A DNA stretch of 64,000 bases from Kangiella koreensis DSM 16069 (GCF_000024085.1 NC_013166.1:2788074-2852073); one strand, 5' to 3'; shown: positions 1 through 9,243, counted from the stretch's first letter. Notes: a model not told the origin generated them from the sequence alone. Program-made: numbers and translations.

Positions 1-456
1 TTTAAACATGGCTTGCAGCTTTTACAAAGTGCCCAGATAGACTTTCAGGATCAATCACGTGATCTATTATTTCAAACCGAGGTACGTGACAATCGCTTAA
101 TAATGGTCGGACTCACGCCCACTGGGACGCGTCTGTTTTCTATTGAAATGAACCAGGATCAAATCATTGCCAGTGGTTTGCCGTCCAATGATGAGCTGAA
201 ACCTCAATATCTGTTAGCTGATATGCAACTGAGTTTATGGCCTGCGGAACTCGTTTCTAAGGCTTTAACTGGCGCCGAGGTCAATCATAGCAAGCCTCTT
301 GAGCGTGTGATTAGTCATAACCAACAGCCGATTATCATTATTCGTTACACTGAACCAGTTTATTATCGGGGCAATATCGAATTTCATCATTTAGAACGCG
401 GTTATCGCTTAAATATTGAGCTTCTATCCCTTGAAGAGATTTCCAATGCCAAATAA
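1..456 (+). CDS. DUF3261-type protein of an aryl polyene cluster, 5' truncated
   Basis: C-terminal part of a protein whose reading frame is open to the first base of the window, so the true start lies upstream; a TTG at 13 is only an internal codon. The visible ~150 residues contain a 'VGLTPTGTRLFSIEM' stretch and a later 'LLADMQLSLWP' stretch. I recognise these as typical of the DUF3261 proteins encoded inside aryl polyene (APE) clusters, which are usually short lipoproteins. The lipobox expected at the N-terminus would be outside the window. The stop lies inside the 5' end of the next gene, so the two are translationally coupled. The function within APE assembly or export is not known to me; family assignment is from memory of the motif. 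Confidence 0.7.
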   Translation, partial: FKHGLQLLQSAQIDFQDQSRDLLFQTEVRDNRLIMVGLTPTGTRLFSIEMNQDQIIASGLPSNDELKPQYLLADMQLSLWPAELVSKALTGAEVNHSKPLERVISHNQQPIIIIRYTEPVYYRGNIEFHHLERGYRLNIELLSLEEISNAK

Positions 457-1636
457 ATCATCTATTTACCTCAATCATATGGCTCTGATTAATGCGCTAG
501 GGTTCGAGCATGAAGCGGTTTTTTCAAAGCTCATCAATGGCGATACCTCGGGTATGAAGTCTTATCAATCTCCAGCCACCAATAAACCCTTTCTGGTAGG
601 CATGGTCGAGCATAGCTTGCCCCAGATACAAGAGCCTTTTGCTAAACATAATACTCGCAATAACCGTCTGATTCTTCACTGCCTTGAGCAGCTTTCGGAA
701 CCTCTTTCCCAGTTGTTAGAAACCCATCCGACTCATCGTATTGGCGTTGTTATGGGTACCAGCACCTCCGGCATTGCAGAAGGTGAGGTAGCACTTCAAT
801 CTCATGCCAATAGCGGAAGCTTTCCTGCAGACTTTGATTATTCCCAAATTCAGATGTCATCCCCAGCTAACTTTATTAAAGACTATCTCCAGTTAAAGGG
901 TCCCGCTTATTCAATTTCTACTGCCTGCTCTTCTAGTGGCAAGGTATTTGCTTCGGCTCGTAGCCTTATCGAGAACGACCTGTGTGATGCCGTGATTGTT
1001 GGCGGTGCCGATTCGCTGTGTGATATGACTCTCAATGGATTTGACTCTCTGGAAGCCATCTCTCCTGAATTATGCCTGCCCTTTAGTACTAACCGAAAGG
1101 GTATCAACATCGGCGAAGGTGCGGCGCTATTTGTTATGTCAAGGATGCCGGCCCCTGTTGCATTATTAGGTGTTGGAGAATCATCTGATGCGCACCACAT
1201 TTCGGCACCTCACCCTGAGGGGCAGGGTGCTGCCGCTGCTATGACAATGGCACTTAATGATGCGGGCATTACTGCTAACGATATTGATTATTTGAATTTG
1301 CACGGTACCGGAACTGAGTTAAATGACCTGATGGAAGGCAAAGCTGTTTCCAGCACTCTTACAGATTCTACCATTGCCAGTTCTACCAAACCGCTTACCG
1401 GTCATACACTAGGGGCAGCCGGTGCCACCGAGCTGGCTTTTTGCTGGCTGGCACTATCACAGACTGTTGCACCTTACCGCTTCCCCAAGCACTATTTTGA
1501 TCAGCAATATGATGAGGCAATTCCTGTTCTCAATCTTGCTACGGAACAAACCACCTGCACCAGCCTGAAGGTCGCCATGAGCAATTCTTTCGCCTTTGGC
1601 GGCAACAATGTCAGTGTTATAATCGGCCGTTCATAG
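446..1636 (+). CDS. beta-ketoacyl-ACP synthase (APE ketosynthase, first copy)
   Basis: Thiolase-fold condensing enzyme of about 396 residues, expected to elongate an ACP-bound polyene chain in an APE-type fatty acid synthase. The Cys-His-His triad is visible: Cys161 in STACSSSG, His286 in LHGTGTELND and His320 in LTGHTLGAAG, so it is a catalytically competent ketosynthase and not a chain-length-factor lookalike. The ATG at 446 is preferred to the in-frame TTG at 416: it is preceded by GAAGAG and gives the N-terminus normal for the family. It overlaps the preceding DUF3261 gene by 11 bases. By gene order (KS-dehydratase-ketoreductase-KS) it corresponds to ApeO of the E. coli APE cluster; that equivalence is inferred from order. 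Confidence 0.9.
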   Translation: MPNKSSIYLNHMALINALGFEHEAVFSKLINGDTSGMKSYQSPATNKPFLVGMVEHSLPQIQEPFAKHNTRNNRLILHCLEQLSEPLSQLLETHPTHRIGVVMGTSTSGIAEGEVALQSHANSGSFPADFDYSQIQMSSPANFIKDYLQLKGPAYSISTACSSSGKVFASARSLIENDLCDAVIVGGADSLCDMTLNGFDSLEAISPELCLPFSTNRKGINIGEGAALFVMSRMPAPVALLGVGESSDAHHISAPHPEGQGAAAAMTMALNDAGITANDIDYLNLHGTGTELNDLMEGKAVSSTLTDSTIASSTKPLTGHTLGAAGATELAFCWLALSQTVAPYRFPKHYFDQQYDEAIPVLNLATEQTTCTSLKVAMSNSFAFGGNNVSVIIGRS

Positions 1637-1647
1637 GGGGCAGGACT

Positions 1648-2136
1648 ATGCAACAGATACACAGTACACTCGAATCAAAAAAAGCCGGGATATTATCCAA
1701 GCCAGTCTCTGAGTTTGTTCCTCACTCATCGCCAATGGTATTACTCGATGAGATTCTGGATTTCGAGCAAAACACTCTCACCGCTCAGTTTGAAGTTACT
1801 GCTCAGAGTCGCTTCTATTGCCCTAAACTAAAAGGTATCGAGTCCTGGGTAGGTATCGAATACATGGCGCAAGCGGTTGCCGCTCTGGCTGGGATCAGAG
1901 CCTATCTGGTGGATCAACCGGTTAAGTTAGGCTTTCTACTAGGCACTCGTCATTTTGAGATCCATAAAACCTTATTTGCGGCCAATCAGACCTATCGAGT
2001 GGTTATTGCCGAGTTATTTATGGATGATTCTGGGTTGGGTGCATTTGATTGTTCAATTCTGCATAATGAGACCCTTGTCTGTCAGGCAAAACTGAATGTT
2101 TTTGAGAGCAATGATACCAATCAGCTCCTGAATTAA
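1648..2136 (+). CDS. 3-hydroxyacyl-ACP dehydratase, hotdog fold (ApeP-like)
   Basis: A 162-residue single-hotdog protein. The N-terminal 'FVPHSSPMVLLDEIL' and the central 'WVGIEYMAQAVAALAG' helix match FabA/FabZ-type 3-hydroxyacyl-ACP dehydratases; the His of the first motif and the Glu of the central helix are the likely catalytic pair. It sits 11 bases after a ketosynthase and 16 bases before a ketoreductase, so it should remove water from the 3-hydroxyacyl-ACP made by the latter, keeping the double bond. The lack of any enoyl reductase nearby fits a polyene product. The start has an AGGGGG ribosome-binding site. Order suggests equivalence to ApeP. Confidence 0.85.
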   Translation: MQQIHSTLESKKAGILSKPVSEFVPHSSPMVLLDEILDFEQNTLTAQFEVTAQSRFYCPKLKGIESWVGIEYMAQAVAALAGIRAYLVDQPVKLGFLLGTRHFEIHKTLFAANQTYRVVIAELFMDDSGLGAFDCSILHNETLVCQAKLNVFESNDTNQLLN

Positions 2137-2152
2137 GAGAACCATTAACACT

Positions 2153-2878
2153 ATGAGTAGAAGAGTATTAGTTACCGGCTCAAGCCGAGGTATTGGTAAA
2201 AGTATCGCCCTACAGTTGGCCCAAGACGGTTTCACTGTCACCGTGCATTGCCGCTCCGGACTTGCACAAGCTCAAGAAACCGTTGATCAGATCATCAAGG
2301 CTGGTGGTACTGCTAATTTACTTCAGTTTGATATCGCCGACCGTACTCAGACACAACAAACTCTAGAAGCTGATATTGAACAAAACGGCGCTTACTATGG
2401 CGTTGTTTGTAACGCTGGCATTACTCGCGATAATGCTTTCCCGGCATTAAGCGATGACGATTGGGATGATGTCATCCACACCAACCTGGATGGCTTCTAC
2501 AATGTGGTAAAACCCCTGGTCATGCCGATGGTAAGAAATAAGAAAGGCGGACGTATTGTGGTGATGTCTTCAGTTTCTGGTGTTCTTGGCAATCGAGGTC
2601 AGGTCAATTACAGCGCCTCTAAAGCTGGCCTGATTGGCGCATCTAAAGCACTGGCCGTCGAACTTGCTCGTCGTAAGATTACCGTCAACTGCGTAGCTCC
2701 TGGCTTAATTGAAACCGATATGGTTGATGATGAGCTTGCAAACGAAGCGCTGAAAATGATTCCGGCCAAAAGAATGGGCAAGCCCGAAGAAATTGCAGGT
2801 TTAGTCGGCTATCTTTTTTCCGACACCGCCGGCTATCTTACTCGTCAGGTCATTTCGGTAAATGGAGGAATGGCTTAA
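2153..2878 (+). CDS. fabG: 3-oxoacyl-ACP reductase (FabG-like SDR, ApeQ-like)
   Basis: Classical short-chain dehydrogenase of 241 residues that reduces 3-ketoacyl-ACP with NADPH. Visible features are the Rossmann glycine motif TGSSRGIG near residue 10, CNAGITR near residue 86, and the catalytic Ser about residue 140 with Tyr153 and Lys157 in YSASK. The C-terminal 'GYLTRQVISVNGGMA' is the usual FabG ending. The stop overlaps the start of the next ketosynthase (TAATG), so the two are co-translated. The symbol is the family name: this is probably a cluster-dedicated paralogue (FabG2/ApeQ type) and not the housekeeping fabG, which would normally sit beside acpP and fabD. Confidence 0.9.
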   Translation: MSRRVLVTGSSRGIGKSIALQLAQDGFTVTVHCRSGLAQAQETVDQIIKAGGTANLLQFDIADRTQTQQTLEADIEQNGAYYGVVCNAGITRDNAFPALSDDDWDDVIHTNLDGFYNVVKPLVMPMVRNKKGGRIVVMSSVSGVLGNRGQVNYSASKAGLIGASKALAVELARRKITVNCVAPGLIETDMVDDELANEALKMIPAKRMGKPEEIAGLVGYLFSDTAGYLTRQVISVNGGMA

Positions 2879-4095
2879 TGTCACGCGTTGTTATCACGGG
2901 GATGTCCGGTATTACTGCCTTTGGCGACAACTGGAATGATGTTCAGTCCCGCTTACTTGAAGGTAAAAATGCCGTTCAAATCATGTCCCAGTGGGCTGAG
3001 TGCGAAGGCCTGCGCACCAGCTTGGCAGCTCCCGTTGACTATACTTTCCCAAAGCTTCCACGCAAACGAATCCGTAGCATGGGGAGAGTCTCTTTACTCG
3101 CCACTTGTGCTACCCAGGATGCTCTTGCTCAGGCGGGCTTACTCGAACATCCGGCACTAACCAACGGCGATACTGGTATTTCCTACGGCTCATCCTCTGG
3201 CAGCACCCGCACCATTCCCGTCTTCGGAGACCTGATTAAAGGCGGCCCCATGACCGGCTTTACATCGACTTCCTACGTCGAAATGATGAGCCACACTGCA
3301 CCCGTCAATATGGGTGTATTCTTCGGCTGTAAAGGACGGATCATTCCGACCAGTAGCGCATGTACTTCGGGCAGCCAGGGTATCGGCTATGCATACGAAG
3401 CGATAAAGTTTGGTCGTCAGAAAGTTATGATCGCAGGCGGGGCTGAAGAATTATGTATTACTCAAGGCGCGGTCTTTGACTCGCTTTTTGCCACCTCGGT
3501 TGATAACCAGAATCCGCAGAATACTCCACGCCCTTTCGATAAAGATCGCGATGGTCTGGTAATTGGCGAAGGCGCGGGCACATTAATTCTTGAAGATTAT
3601 GACCACGCCGTAGCCAGAGGCGCTTCCATACTGGCTGAAATCGTCGGCTTTGGCTGCAACTCAGATGGCGCACATGTTACTCAGCCCCAACAACAAACCA
3701 TGTCACAGGCGATGCAGATGGCTTTAGACGATGCTCAATTATCAGCAGATGCCATAGGTTATGTTAGCGCACATGGTACTGCCACTGACCGTGGTGATGT
3801 CGCTGAAACTCAGGCAACTCGACAGGTATTCAACCGGGCTGTGCCTATTAGCTCGTTAAAGAGCTATTTTGGTCATACTCTCGGAGCTTGTGGCGCGATT
3901 GAGGCCTGGCTTTCCATCGAAATGATGAACAATAACTGGTATGCGCCCACTTTAAATCTTACCAATCTCGATCCCGATTGTGCTAACCTTGATTATATTG
4001 TTGAGAACAACCGCCAAATGGCTCATGACTACATCATGAGCAACAACTTCGCTTTTGGCGGGATCAATACTTCATTGATTTTCAAAAAGGTGTAG
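2878..4095 (+). CDS. beta-ketoacyl-ACP synthase (APE ketosynthase, second copy)
   Basis: FabF-like condensing enzyme of 405 residues, last gene of the cluster. The triad is intact: Cys162 in SSACTSGSQG, His299 in SAHGTATDRGD and His333 in YFGHTLGACG. It starts with the ATG of the TAATG overlap with the ketoreductase. By position it corresponds to ApeR, a ketosynthase thought to act early in chain building; the other ketosynthase at 446-1636 is clearly a different paralogue. It converges with fre, leaving only 16 bases between the stop codons, and no terminator hairpin is visible there. The two ketosynthases with intact triads plus dehydratase and reductase form a complete elongation module; ACPs and the acyl-ACP ligase must lie upstream. 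Confidence 0.9.
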   Translation: MSRVVITGMSGITAFGDNWNDVQSRLLEGKNAVQIMSQWAECEGLRTSLAAPVDYTFPKLPRKRIRSMGRVSLLATCATQDALAQAGLLEHPALTNGDTGISYGSSSGSTRTIPVFGDLIKGGPMTGFTSTSYVEMMSHTAPVNMGVFFGCKGRIIPTSSACTSGSQGIGYAYEAIKFGRQKVMIAGGAEELCITQGAVFDSLFATSVDNQNPQNTPRPFDKDRDGLVIGEGAGTLILEDYDHAVARGASILAEIVGFGCNSDGAHVTQPQQQTMSQAMQMALDDAQLSADAIGYVSAHGTATDRGDVAETQATRQVFNRAVPISSLKSYFGHTLGACGAIEAWLSIEMMNNNWYAPTLNLTNLDPDCANLDYIVENNRQMAHDYIMSNNFAFGGINTSLIFKKV

Positions 4096-4111
4096 CACCA
4101 GCTCTAAATCA

Positions 4112-4861
4112 TTAATCCAGCAAGCCCATCTCGCGCTTGATATTGAGAATATCAGAGTGAATAGAGCTCTTTTTAACTCCACGATCTAATAGATCCTGAT
4201 AAACCGACATGGCCATTGGTTCAGAGCCACCAACGTAAATATCCATATTGGTCAGATCATCATGATCCAGCATAAAAGCATGGTGAACAAAGCCTTTACG
4301 CCCCTGCCATTTCTCATCAAGACCTGACAAAACCGGTATAAAAGTAAAATGGTCAAACTCTTCTGCCCAGGCTTGCGGCTCTTCCAGCAAATACAAATCA
4401 GCAGAAGTTTGCGCACCCCAATACAGTGTCAAAGCTCTTTGATCACCGTTTTTTAATGCGGTTTTAATAATGGAATGAAAGGGTGCAAAGCCCGTACCGC
4501 CAGCAATAAAGACTGCCGGGCGTTCTGAGTCAGTCAGCACACACTCACCATACGGCATTTGCAATCTAACCAGATTTCGATGTTTCAGCTGGCTGACAAT
4601 CTTGTCGGCTGCGTCATGCCCAGGTAAACGGCGAATATGCAATTCCAGTACATCCTGTAAAGGCGAGCTGGCAATCGAGAAAGGGCACATCGAGCCATCA
4701 TCTAATTCCAACATCAAATACTGACCTGCGGTGAATGCAGGCAAACTTGCTTCGGTGGGTGTTAACTGTACCCAGTAAACGTCACGGCCAATTCTGCGGA
4801 CCAGGGTCACTTCGCAATTAACGAAAGTAGCTTCTAAATTTTCAGTATTTTGTTCTGACAT
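4112..4861 (-). CDS. fre: NAD(P)H-flavin reductase
   Basis: Ferredoxin-NADP reductase-superfamily enzyme of 249 residues that reduces free flavins with NAD(P)H. It has a flavin-binding barrel with 'FTAGQYLMLEL' and 'PFSIASSP', and a nucleotide-binding domain with 'FIAGGTGFAPFHSI' and 'LYWGA'. These correspond closely to E. coli Fre, which is likewise encoded next to ubiD. The gene lies 31 bases downstream of ubiD on the same strand. UbiD needs prenylated FMN, so a supply of reduced FMN for the UbiX partner is a plausible reason for the linkage (inference; ubiX is not in this window). There are no cysteines for an Fe-S cluster, so it is not a ferredoxin-type electron-transfer protein. Confidence 0.92.
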   Translation of the reverse strand: MSEQNTENLEATFVNCEVTLVRRIGRDVYWVQLTPTEASLPAFTAGQYLMLELDDGSMCPFSIASSPLQDVLELHIRRLPGHDAADKIVSQLKHRNLVRLQMPYGECVLTDSERPAVFIAGGTGFAPFHSIIKTALKNGDQRALTLYWGAQTSADLYLLEEPQAWAEEFDHFTFIPVLSGLDEKWQGRKGFVHHAFMLDHDDLTNMDIYVGGSEPMAMSVYQDLLDRGVKKSSIHSDILNIKREMGLLD

Positions 4862-4891
4862 AAGACTCTCGAATCATTTCGCTCCAATCAA

Positions 4892-6373
4892 TTATTTATC
4901 GTCTTCTGGATCCAGACCAAGCTCTTGCCACATCGCATCCACTTTATCTTTAACGGCTTGCTCCATGACAATCGGTTTGCCCCATTCACGTTCGGTTTCG
5001 CCAGGCATCTTATTGGTCGCATCGATACCCATTTTAGAACCCAGGCCAGAAACAGGCGAGGCAAAGTCGAGATAATCAATCGGCGTGTTATCGATCATGG
5101 TGCAGTCACGGCTCGGATCGACACGTGTCGTCATTGCCCAAATAACATCTTTCCAATCTCGAGTATTCACATCGTCATCCACCACAATCACGAACTTGGT
5201 GTACATGAATTGGCGCAAGAATGACCAGACACCCATCATGATGCGTTTCGCGTGTCCCGGGTACTGCTTCTTCATAGACACTATCGCCAAACGATAGGAG
5301 CAGCCTTCCGGCGGCAGATAGAAATCGACAATTTCCGGGAATTGTTTCTGCAAAATCGGCACAAAGACTTCATTAAGCGCTTCGCCCAGAATGGCGGGTT
5401 CATCTGGCGGACGTCCTGTGTAGGTCGAGTGATAGATGGGATCTTCGCGCATGGTAATTCGCTCGACGGTAAAGACCGGGAAGCTATCCACTTCATTGTA
5501 ATAACCGGTATGATCACCATAAGGTCCTTCATCCGCCATTTCGTCCGGATTGATATAACCCTCTAGAACAAATTCCGCGCTGGCGGGAACCTGCAACTCA
5601 TTGCCAATCGATTTAACCACTTCGGTTTTTTCGCCACGCAATAAACCAGCAAAGCCGTATTCGCTTAAAGTGTCCGGTACCGGTGTTACAGCACCGAGAA
5701 TCGTAGCCGGATCAGCGCCAAAGGCCACTGAAACGGGGAAGGGCTGACCAGGATTTTGCTGGCACCACTCGCGGAAATCCAGTGCCCCGCCACGATGTGC
5801 CAACCAACGCATAATCAGTTTATTCTTAGCAATTACCTGCTGACGGTAAATGCCCAGATTCTGGCGTTTTTTGTGCGGCCCTTTGGTTATGGTTAAACCC
5901 CAGGTCATCAAAGGCGCGGCATCTTCCGGCCAACAGGTCTGCACTGGGATTTTGCTTAAATCAACCTCATCACCCTCAAGCACTACCTTCTGGCAAGGGG
6001 CTTTTTTTACCACTTTAGGCGCCATATTCAAGACCTGTTTAAAGACAGGCAACTGCTGCCAGGCATCTTTAAAACCTTCCGGTGGCTTAGGCTCCTTTAA
6101 AAAAGCCAGCAACTCACCCAGCTCACGCAAACCAGTCAGATCTTCCTTACCCATCGCCAAAGCCACGCGCCACGTGGTGCCAAACAAATTGCCCAGCACC
6201 GGAATCGAATGACCTTTGACATTCTCGAATAAAATCGCCGGACCACCTGCCCGCAAAGTACGGTCACAGATCTCCGTCATCTCAAGATAAGGATCAACTT
6301 CCACAGAAACACGCTTAAGCTCGCCCATGGACTCCAGCTTAGCGATAAAATCACGCAGATCTTTGTATTGCAT
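4892..6373 (-). CDS. ubiD: 4-hydroxy-3-polyprenylbenzoate decarboxylase
   Basis: Full-length UbiD (493 residues), which decarboxylates 3-polyprenyl-4-hydroxybenzoate in ubiquinone biosynthesis using prenylated FMN. The N-terminal '[14 protein letters not shown]' and the central segments 'LGIYRQQVI' and '[13 protein letters not shown]', the latter holding conserved acidic residues of the active site, are diagnostic. It begins with ATG at 6373. It is followed directly by fre on the same strand, the arrangement seen in E. coli. Upstream, the usual ubiD-rho proximity is broken by an AT-rich gene of unknown role. The 113 bases before the start hold a weak hairpin (CTACC/GGTAG around 6428-6445) but no promoter I can defend. 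Confidence 0.96.
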   Translation of the reverse strand: MQYKDLRDFIAKLESMGELKRVSVEVDPYLEMTEICDRTLRAGGPAILFENVKGHSIPVLGNLFGTTWRVALAMGKEDLTGLRELGELLAFLKEPKPPEGFKDAWQQLPVFKQVLNMAPKVVKKAPCQKVVLEGDEVDLSKIPVQTCWPEDAAPLMTWGLTITKGPHKKRQNLGIYRQQVIAKNKLIMRWLAHRGGALDFREWCQQNPGQPFPVSVAFGADPATILGAVTPVPDTLSEYGFAGLLRGEKTEVVKSIGNELQVPASAEFVLEGYINPDEMADEGPYGDHTGYYNEVDSFPVFTVERITMREDPIYHSTYTGRPPDEPAILGEALNEVFVPILQKQFPEIVDFYLPPEGCSYRLAIVSMKKQYPGHAKRIMMGVWSFLRQFMYTKFVIVVDDDVNTRDWKDVIWAMTTRVDPSRDCTMIDNTPIDYLDFASPVSGLGSKMGIDATNKMPGETEREWGKPIVMEQAVKDKVDAMWQELGLDPEDDK

Positions 6374-6487
6374 GAGGATTTTGAGTTGATAAGTAGTGAG
6401 GGTATTTTAGCAGATTATCAGTAAAACCCTACCGATAAGGGGTAGTAATATTATATTGATGCAATTGGGGGAGTTTATCTTAAAAAT

Positions 6488-7294
6488 TTATTCGTCTAAT
6501 ACGAAATCTAGTTTGTACTTCATTCCATACTGTTTTACAGGCTTACCATCAACAACCTTAACTTTAAACTTCCACTTCTTAATTGCCCTTAAAGCTTCTT
6601 TTGTAAATATCCCTTTGGGGTGCTCATATATAACTTTGATATTAGTAGGTGTGCCATCTGTTTCGATATCAAATCTGAATAGTACATAACCATTAATTTC
6701 ATCTTCCCTTGTTTTGAAGTTAATTAGTTCCCAATCAATAGCCTTCCTTCCTAAACTTGAAACTCGCTCTTTAATTTTAACATTGACAGAGTTAACTAAA
6801 GAACTAAGCTCCATATCCTCAATGCAAAACTTATAACTACTATATCGATCATTAAACTCTATTGGCTCTAAATATAAATGACACCAAGCCCTGCTATTTG
6901 AGACTTCATTAACTGTCGAATTATATATCTTGTAAGTCTCGGGTTCACCAAACAAGGCATTTTCAACTTTTCCAATACCTACTGACAAGGCATGAAATGA
7001 AGCAAGCGTTCCCATTAAAGGCGCAGCAAAAAACACTAGAAATATATTTAGGCACCATTTAAATGAGTATTTTTTAATCTTGTTTCTTGGCAACCAAACT
7101 TTAAATTGATATCGAAAAACTGTTATCGAGATCAGGAACCCAAGGACAATGGCTATGTAAAAAGATACTTTTTCCCACCAAAAAACGGGAATGAAATTGT
7201 GGGTTAGAGAGAAGCAGAACAATATCCCGACAGGAACAGCTATAGGAAACAAAATCCATTTATCAAACTTTTTCACACCAAATCCTTTTGCCAT
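6488..7294 (-). CDS. Membrane protein with C-terminal TonB-like domain
   Basis: 268 residues, not recognised as a named protein. The N-terminal third has three hydrophobic segments (about residues 15-30, 42-60 and 82-102, including ILFPIAVPVGILFCFSL and FYIAIVLGFLISITVF). The C-terminal ~75 residues ('YVLFRFDIETDGTPTNIKV ... EALRAIKKWKFKVKVVDGKPV') match the TonB C-terminal fold as found in energy-transducer and BlaR-like proteins: a conserved 'V.F.I..DG.....V' strand and an 'A...I..WKF.P' helix-strand. The proline-rich spacer of a classical TonB is missing and there are no ExbB/ExbD genes beside it. The gene is visibly richer in A+T than ubiD and rho on either side, which suggests later acquisition. 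The role is unknown. Confidence 0.75.
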   Translation of the reverse strand: MAKGFGVKKFDKWILFPIAVPVGILFCFSLTHNFIPVFWWEKVSFYIAIVLGFLISITVFRYQFKVWLPRNKIKKYSFKWCLNIFLVFFAAPLMGTLASFHALSVGIGKVENALFGEPETYKIYNSTVNEVSNSRAWCHLYLEPIEFNDRYSSYKFCIEDMELSSLVNSVNVKIKERVSSLGRKAIDWELINFKTREDEINGYVLFRFDIETDGTPTNIKVIYEHPKGIFTKEALRAIKKWKFKVKVVDGKPVKQYGMKYKLDFVLDE

Positions 7295-7336
7295 CTCGTT
7301 CTGAAAGATTGAGCCAAAAAAGAGGATTTTTAGGGG

Positions 7337-7416
7337 TTTTGCGAGGCAGTCTCTCGCGCAGCGAGGGCGCGTATAATAATACGTAACCGAGTGAGCAAGA
7401 GACTAACAAAGCAAAA
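7337..7416. repeat. Long imperfect inverted repeat between rho and the TonB-like gene
   Basis: Two nested arms pair across about 80 bases: TTTTGC (7337-7342) with GCAAAA (7411-7416), and AGTCTCTCGC (7348-7357) with GCAAGAGACT (7395-7404, 9 of 10). An inner CGTAT/ATACG is centred near 7376. It lies 23 bases downstream of the rho stop codon, so it may serve as the rho terminator, or it may be a small mobile-type palindromic repeat. No second copy was noticed in this window. Confidence 0.55.
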
Positions 7417-7438
7417 AACTAAAAAGACCTTTTATGGC

Positions 7439-8695
7439 CTATCTTTTCATGGCGTCAAAAAACTCATCATTCGTCTTCGTCAACGCAATCTTATCGATCA
7501 AAAACTCAATCGCATCGATCTCATCCATTGGATGTAGAATCTTGCGCAGTATCCAGTTCTTTTGCAGTTCTTCTGGCGAGGTTAGCAAGTCTTCTTTTCG
7601 CGTACCTGAGCGGTTGAAGTCGATTGCTGGGAACACGCGCTTCTCGGAAATTTTACGCGAAAGATGCAGTTCCATGTTACCGGTACCTTTGAACTCTTCG
7701 TAGATCACTTCGTCCATTTTTGAACCGGTATCTACTAGTGCGGTTGCGATAATGGTTAAGCTGCCACCTTCTTCAATATTACGTGCGGCACCGAAGAATC
7801 GTTTTGGGCGCTGTAATGCGTTAGCGTCGACACCACCGGTTAATACTTTACCGGATGATGGCACTACTGTGTTGTAAGCACGTGCTAGACGAGTAATCGA
7901 GTCGAGCAAAATAATAACGTCTTTCTTATGCTCTACTAAGCGCTTAGCTTTTTCGATAACCATTTCGGCAACTTGAACGTGTCGTGCGGCTGGTTCGTCA
8001 AAGGTTGAAGCAACTACTTCACCTTTCACCGAACGCTGCATTTCTGTTACTTCTTCTGGACGCTCATCAATCAGCAATACAATTAGCATGCATTCTGGAT
8101 TATTACTGGTAATTGATTGGGCTATGTTCTGCAAAATCATGGTCTTACCGGCTTTAGGTGGCGATACGATTAATCCGCGCTGTCCTTTACCGATAGGTGC
8201 TGCCAGGTCAATTACACGAGCGGTAATATCTTCGGTTGAACCATTGCCTCGTTCCATACGAATACGTTCGTCTGGGTGGAGAGGGGTAAGGTTTTCGAAG
8301 AGAAGTTTGTTGCGAGAGTTTTCCGGGCTGTCGTAATTGATTTCTGCGACTTTAAGTAGGGCAAAGTATCGTTCACCGTCTTTCGGTGGGCGAATTTTGC
8401 CGAAAATGGTATCGCCCGTTCGCAGGTTAAAGCGTCTGATTTGGCTTGGGGAAACGTAGATGTCATCCGGCCCAGCCAAGTAAGAGCCTTCAGCGGAACG
8501 CAGGAAACCAAAACCATCAGGAAGGATTTCGAGAACACCGCCACCGAAAATATCTTCACCACTTTTGGCGTGATTTTTCAGTAGACCGAAGATGATATCT
8601 TGTTTGCGCATACGCGCCATGTGGTCAAGACCTACGGCTTTCGCCATTTCAGACAGATCTTGAGCTGACTTTTGCTTTAATTCAGTTAGATTCAT
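7439..8695 (-). CDS. rho: Transcription termination factor Rho
   Basis: RNA-dependent hexameric ATPase that ends transcription; 418 residues against 419 in E. coli. It has an N-terminal helix bundle (1-47), a cold-shock-like RNA-binding domain (about 48-120, with 'DGFGFLRS' and '[13 protein letters not shown]') and a RecA-type motor with Walker A in SPPKAGKT (178-185), Walker B in VIILLDS, and the secondary-channel segment SGGVDANAL. No insertion is present, so this is the short E. coli-like form. It is transcribed away from trxA with a 218-base leader that carries the trxA terminator and a possible promoter. Rho is usually self-regulated through its leader; the sequence alone does not prove that here. 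Confidence 0.98.
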   Translation of the reverse strand: MNLTELKQKSAQDLSEMAKAVGLDHMARMRKQDIIFGLLKNHAKSGEDIFGGGVLEILPDGFGFLRSAEGSYLAGPDDIYVSPSQIRRFNLRTGDTIFGKIRPPKDGERYFALLKVAEINYDSPENSRNKLLFENLTPLHPDERIRMERGNGSTEDITARVIDLAAPIGKGQRGLIVSPPKAGKTMILQNIAQSITSNNPECMLIVLLIDERPEEVTEMQRSVKGEVVASTFDEPAARHVQVAEMVIEKAKRLVEHKKDVIILLDSITRLARAYNTVVPSSGKVLTGGVDANALQRPKRFFGAARNIEEGGSLTIIATALVDTGSKMDEVIYEEFKGTGNMELHLSRKISEKRVFPAIDFNRSGTRKEDLLTSPEELQKNWILRKILHPMDEIDAIEFLIDKIALTKTNDEFFDAMKR

Positions 8696-8817
8696 AGTAT
8701 CGAGTTGTTTATTGAAACATAGAAACGTCTTGAAACGAGTTCCTGTGAAATAAAATTATTTGGAAAAGAAACGGAATTTGCCCGGGGGCCTAGAGACGCT
8801 TTTTTATTAGCTTGCTC

Positions 8818-8846
8818 AATGTAGCATTAGTTCTGCGGGGTGTCTA
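8818..8846 (-). promoter_or_regulatory. Possible rho promoter
   Basis: On the minus strand TAGACA (8846-8841) is separated by 17 bases from TACATT (8823-8818), a moderate match to sigma-70 -35 and -10 boxes. This would give a leader of roughly 115 bases before the rho ATG, in line with the long Rho-autoregulated leaders known elsewhere. It lies between the trxA terminator and rho. Judged by eye only. Confidence 0.4.
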
Positions 8847-8872
8847 GTGTTTTAGCCAGCCACCGAAAAAGT

Positions 8873-8897
8873 CAAAAAAGAGGCCGCAGCCTCTTTT
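8873..8897 (-). terminator. Rho-independent terminator after trxA
   Basis: GAGGC and GCCTC form a short GC stem flanked by A and T runs (AAAAAAGAGGC / GCCTCTTTT). Read on the minus strand it ends in six T residues. It starts 17 bases after the trxA stop codon and separates trxA from rho. Confidence 0.85.
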
Positions 8898-8913
8898 ATA
8901 TATTAATCTAGCA

Positions 8914-9243
8914 TTAAACATTGCTGTCGATAAATGCCATTAATTGTGATTTTGATAAAGCACCGACTTTAGTCGCTTCGATATTGCCACCTTTGAATAA
9001 CATTAAGGTTGGAATACCGCGAATACCATATTTAGGTGGTGTTTCGCTATTTTCATCAATATTGAGCTTAGCCACTTTAACTTTACCTTCATACATCTCA
9101 GCAACTTCGTTAAGGATAGGGGCGATCATTTTGCAAGGACCACACCATTCTGCCCAATAATCAACCAATACTGGCTGATCGGAATTTAAAACTTCAGCTT
9201 CAAACGTCGCATCCGTTAGATATACAATTTTGTCACTCATCAA
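8914..9243 (-). CDS. trxA: Thioredoxin 1
   Basis: Cytoplasmic thiol-disulfide oxidoreductase of 109 residues (E. coli TrxA is 109 including the initiator Met). The active site is WCGPC with Cys34 and Cys37, and the cis-proline is in [11 protein letters not shown]. There is no signal peptide. Two Met codons stand at the start; either could initiate, with GGAGA just upstream. It is divergent from rhlB across about 100 bases and upstream of rho with a terminator between, the same rhlB/trxA/rho arrangement as in enterobacteria. This supports the assignment as the main thioredoxin. Confidence 0.97.
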   Translation of the reverse strand: MMSDKIVYLTDATFEAEVLNSDQPVLVDYWAEWCGPCKMIAPILNEVAEMYEGKVKVAKLNIDENSETPPKYGIRGIPTLMLFKGGNIEATKVGALSKSQLMAFIDSNV

